This document shows positions 61,774 to 64,000 of a stretch of DNA of 64,000 nt, in pieces. The notes under the pieces are model-generated. The model was not told where the DNA came from. It saw only the letters and a program-made list of their open reading frames with translations, and made no database searches. Each line of letters starts with the position of its first letter. Position 1 is the first letter of the stretch. Position numbers and translations under genes: made by a program. Source of the DNA: Oscillospiraceae bacterium (GTDB lineage Bacteria; Bacillota; Clostridia; Oscillospirales; Acutalibacteraceae); the NCBI GenBank assembly GCA_015065645.1, contig SVPW01000003.1:1-64000 (forward strand). Reading direction: 5' to 3'.

Positions 61774-62699
61774 GAGAAAAATTTATAGTTGCTTCCTCAC
61801 CGCATATTCGTCATGCAGATACAACAAACTCAATTATGCTTGATGTAATTATAGCCCTTTGTCCTGCCGCAATTTACGGTTGTATTTTGTTTGGCTGGCG
61901 TGCGGTTATATTGTTGCTTTCAACCGTTGCAGCAGCCGTTCTTTCTGAGTTTGTTTGGTGTAAGCTAACACGAAAGCCAAATACCATTGGTGATCTTTCT
62001 GCTGTGGTTACGGGTCTTTTGCTTGGTATGAATTTAAGCTCTATGCTTCCGTTTTGGATGGCAATGATAGGAAGTGTGGTTGCGGTTATTGTTGTTAAGC
62101 AGATGTTTGGAGGCCTTGGTCACAATTTTGCAAACCCTGCTATTACAGCTCGTATAGTTTTGCTTGTATCTTTCCCTGCTGCTATGACACGGTATGCACA
62201 TGTTTTCAGCAAGGTGGATACCGTAACATCGGCAACACCTTTGGCACAAAGTGCAGAAGAAGCAGTTGGCTTTACCGAGCTTTTCTTTGGCAGACATTCA
62301 GGCTGTATCGGTGAAACATCGGCGTTTTTATTGCTTGTAGGCGGTGTTTATCTTGTGCTTCGCCGTGTAATTTCCCCAATAATTCCTGTTTCTATGATAG
62401 GCTCTGTTGCATTAATGGCACTTATTTTTAATGAAAATGTTGAGCTTTATGTTTTTGGCGGCGGTCTTATGCTTGGTGCAATATTTATGGCTACCGATTA
62501 TACCACCAGCCCCACAAATCCACTTGGAAAACTTATATTCGGTGTGGGTTGCGGTCTTATAACATTTGTTATCCGTAAATGGTCTAATTTGCCGGAGGGT
62601 GTTTCGTATGCAATTCTTCTTATGAACATACTTACCCCTCATATAAATACCCTTACAAAACGCAAACCTTTCGGTGTAAAGGAGGCGGCAAAAAAATGA
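61770..62699 (+). CDS. rnfD: Rnf complex subunit RnfD
   Basis: A 309-aa membrane subunit with nine to ten spans. 'SSPHIRHADTTNSIMLDVIIALCPAAIYG' is the typical start. 'VTSATPLAQ' carries the Thr that binds FMN covalently. Overlaps rnfC by four bases and rnfG by four. Confidence 0.96.
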   Translation: MREKFIVASSPHIRHADTTNSIMLDVIIALCPAAIYGCILFGWRAVILLLSTVAAAVLSEFVWCKLTRKPNTIGDLSAVVTGLLLGMNLSSMLPFWMAMIGSVVAVIVVKQMFGGLGHNFANPAITARIVLLVSFPAAMTRYAHVFSKVDTVTSATPLAQSAEEAVGFTELFFGRHSGCIGETSAFLLLVGGVYLVLRRVISPIIPVSMIGSVALMALIFNENVELYVFGGGLMLGAIFMATDYTTSPTNPLGKLIFGVGCGLITFVIRKWSNLPEGVSYAILLMNILTPHINTLTKRKPFGVKEAAKK

Positions 62700-63316
62700 G
62701 TAAGATAAAGGAATTTTTCAAAGCCAATTATAAGCCGGTAATAAACCCGATAATTGTATTGCTGTGTATCTGTATTGTTATATCAGCTGCATTGGCGGGT
62801 GCTAATATGATAACCAAAGACCGCATTGCCGAGCTTTCAAAACAGCAAAAGCAGGAATCTATGGAAAAGATTTTTGTTGGTGCTGAGTTTAAACAACGTG
62901 AGGATTCTAACGGTGAATATTTTGTTGCCGTTTTAAACGGTGAATACATAGGTTATGTTTTTACCGAGGTTGGTAAGGGTTACGGCGGTGCCGGAATTAC
63001 CGTTATGACAGGTATCAATGCGGATGGCAGTATAAAGGCTGTTAGCATTATAGATGCCGCAGATGAAACCCCGGGACTTGGACAAAATGTAACTAAAGAG
63101 AGATTTTATAAACAGTTTAGCGGTATGACGGGTGAGGTTACTATAAATAAAACCGATGCTGATCCCAATAAAAACGAAATAATGCCTGAAACAGGCGCCA
63201 CCATTTCATCAAAGGCGGTAAAGGATGCCGTAAATGCTTGTATGGAGCGCTTTAAAAACGCAAATAATCAATCTGCAAATAATAGTGAAACGGAGGCGGC
63301 AACGGATGAAAAGTAA
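62696..63316 (+). CDS. rnfG: Rnf complex subunit RnfG
   Basis: A 206-aa protein with one N-terminal span and an outside FMN-binding domain. 'PETGATISSKAV' is the covalent flavin (Thr) motif; 'GKGYGGAGITVMTGINADGSIKAVSIIDAADETPGLGQNV' is typical. C-terminus has an acidic Asn-rich tail. Confidence 0.95.
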   Translation: MSKIKEFFKANYKPVINPIIVLLCICIVISAALAGANMITKDRIAELSKQQKQESMEKIFVGAEFKQREDSNGEYFVAVLNGEYIGYVFTEVGKGYGGAGITVMTGINADGSIKAVSIIDAADETPGLGQNVTKERFYKQFSGMTGEVTINKTDADPNKNEIMPETGATISSKAVKDAVNACMERFKNANNQSANNSETEAATDEK

Positions 63317-64000
63317 AGCTTTAAGTGTTTTTACCAATGGTATTTTAAAGGAAAACCCCGTTCTTCGTTTGGTACTGGGAACTTGTCCCACACTTGCAGT
63401 AACCACCGCCGCAATTAACGGAATCGGAATGGGTCTTGCCGCAACAGCTGTTTTGGTATGCTCAAATGTGGCAATTTCCTTGCTTCGTAATATTATTCCC
63501 GATAAGGTTCGTATTCCGGCGTTTATTACCATTATTGCAGGCTTTGTAAGCGTGGTTCAAATGCTTGTAAAGGCATTTTTACCTTCAATAGATAAGGCTT
63601 TGGGTATATATTTACCGCTTATCGTTGTAAACTGCATTATTTTGGCTCGTGCCGAAATGTTTGCTTCTAAAAACACCGTTTTACCAAGTGCTTTGGATGG
63701 TCTTGGAATGGGAATCGGTTTTACTGTAACCTTAACCCTTATGGGTACTATCCGTGAGCTTTTTGGTGCAGGCTCTGTTTTTGGTTTACAGCTTATTCCT
63801 GATGCTGTTGAACCTATGATTATATTCCTGCTTCCTCCCGGTGGTTTCTTTGTATTCGGTGTATTGGTTGCCCTTTCAAATGCCATTGCACGCCGTCAGG
63901 GTAAACGTGTGGTAGAGCATTTGGGTTGTGAAGGATGTCCTTCAAAGGGTGCTTGCGAGCAGTGTGAAAATGCTGTTAAGGAGGGCAAAGCTGATGAATA
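63306..64000 (+). CDS. rnfE: Rnf complex subunit RnfE with a Cys-rich tail (stop at window edge)
   Basis: 231 residues are visible; the TA at 63999-64000 is the beginning of the probable stop codon. Six spans with family text 'ENPVLRLVLGTCPTLAVTTAAINGIGMG' and 'MGTIRELFGAGSVFGLQ'. The Cys in the early spans belongs to the shared RnfA/RnfE membrane [Fe-S] site. After 'ARRQGK' there is a tail with four Cys (CEGCPSKGACEQC), not part of the usual core. Overlaps rnfG by 11 bases. Confidence 0.9.
   Translation, partial: MKSKALSVFTNGILKENPVLRLVLGTCPTLAVTTAAINGIGMGLAATAVLVCSNVAISLLRNIIPDKVRIPAFITIIAGFVSVVQMLVKAFLPSIDKALGIYLPLIVVNCIILARAEMFASKNTVLPSALDGLGMGIGFTVTLTLMGTIRELFGAGSVFGLQLIPDAVEPMIIFLLPPGGFFVFGVLVALSNAIARRQGKRVVEHLGCEGCPSKGACEQCENAVKEGKADE
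63994..64000 (+). CDS. Start of the next gene, probably rnfA (first two codons only)
   Basis: ATG at 63994 with AAGGAGGG 8 bases upstream, overlapping the end of rnfE. Gene order in Clostridia predicts rnfA, but only ATGAATA is visible. Confidence 0.5.

Overview
The window looks like chromosome from an anaerobic, fermentative Gram-positive bacterium of the class Clostridia, most likely a gut member of the Oscillospirales/Ruminococcaceae. The basis is an electron-bifurcating [FeFe] hydrogenase operon, an Rnf operon, a dockerin-bearing surface protein, a tandem glycine riboswitch, a DnaD/DnaI pair, a class A RNase P RNA, and Firmicutes-style gene order around nusA-infB and secE-nusG-rplK-rplA. 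Most of it is ordinary housekeeping DNA. The species assignment is inference.

Layout. 1-5.2 kb: the end of a secreted surface-protein gene, then a compact RiPP cassette made of a 32-residue precursor, an attenuator-like terminator, a radical SAM/SPASM enzyme, an HPr-kinase-like protein and a YcaO enzyme. 5.2-9.1 kb (minus strand): DacF, a 54-aa membrane peptide, and a glycine-riboswitch-controlled AGCS symporter with a lipoprotein-like N-terminus. 9.1-11.7 kb: a phosphoesterase and a PASTA pseudokinase. 11.7-19.7 kb: rimP-nusA-rnpM-L7Ae-infB-rbfA-nrnA-truB-ribF. 19.8-22.6 kb: a lipoprotein, a DUF1015 protein, and a PqqD/S26-peptidase pair. 22.6-31.5 kb: enolase, RlmB, a degenerate P-type ATPase, MetG, TatD, an Asn/Gln-rich peptide and a P-loop ATPase. 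31.6-32.0 kb: rnpB. 32.3-40.5 kb: a ten-gene hydrogenase operon in which a regulatory block (DRTGG, anti-sigma-like ATPases, a hydrogenase-like sensor, PHP) sits between catalytic subunits. 40.5-44.8 kb: Zn-ribbon membrane protein, pyrophosphatase, phosphoesterase, MscL, DnaI, DnaD. 45.2-53.5 kb: galE, tRNA-Arg(CCG), a hairpin-array repeat, pnuC, a 1228-aa dockerin phosphoesterase, and a Gfo/Idh oxidoreductase divergent from an AraC regulator. 53.6-60.3 kb: a second repeat, an NhaC antiporter, a TtcA-like enzyme, rpmG-secE-nusG-rplK-rplA, and a lipoprotein. 60.4-64 kb: rnfCDGE and the first bases of rnfA.

How the genes work together. The bifurcating hydrogenase and Rnf together would balance NADH, reduced ferredoxin, H2 and the ion gradient; the NhaC antiporter and the sodium-coupled AGCS carrier would use or maintain that gradient.

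The strongest candidate for an undescribed system is the RiPP cassette. Its single-Cys precursor, radical SAM enzyme, kinase-like protein and YcaO are an unusual combination. The kinase gene changes base composition sharply in mid-gene, as if the precursor/radical SAM half were an exchangeable module. Secondary candidates are the hydrogenase-embedded sensor block, the pseudokinase, the pseudo-P-type ATPase, the PqqD/S26 pair and two hairpin-array repeats.
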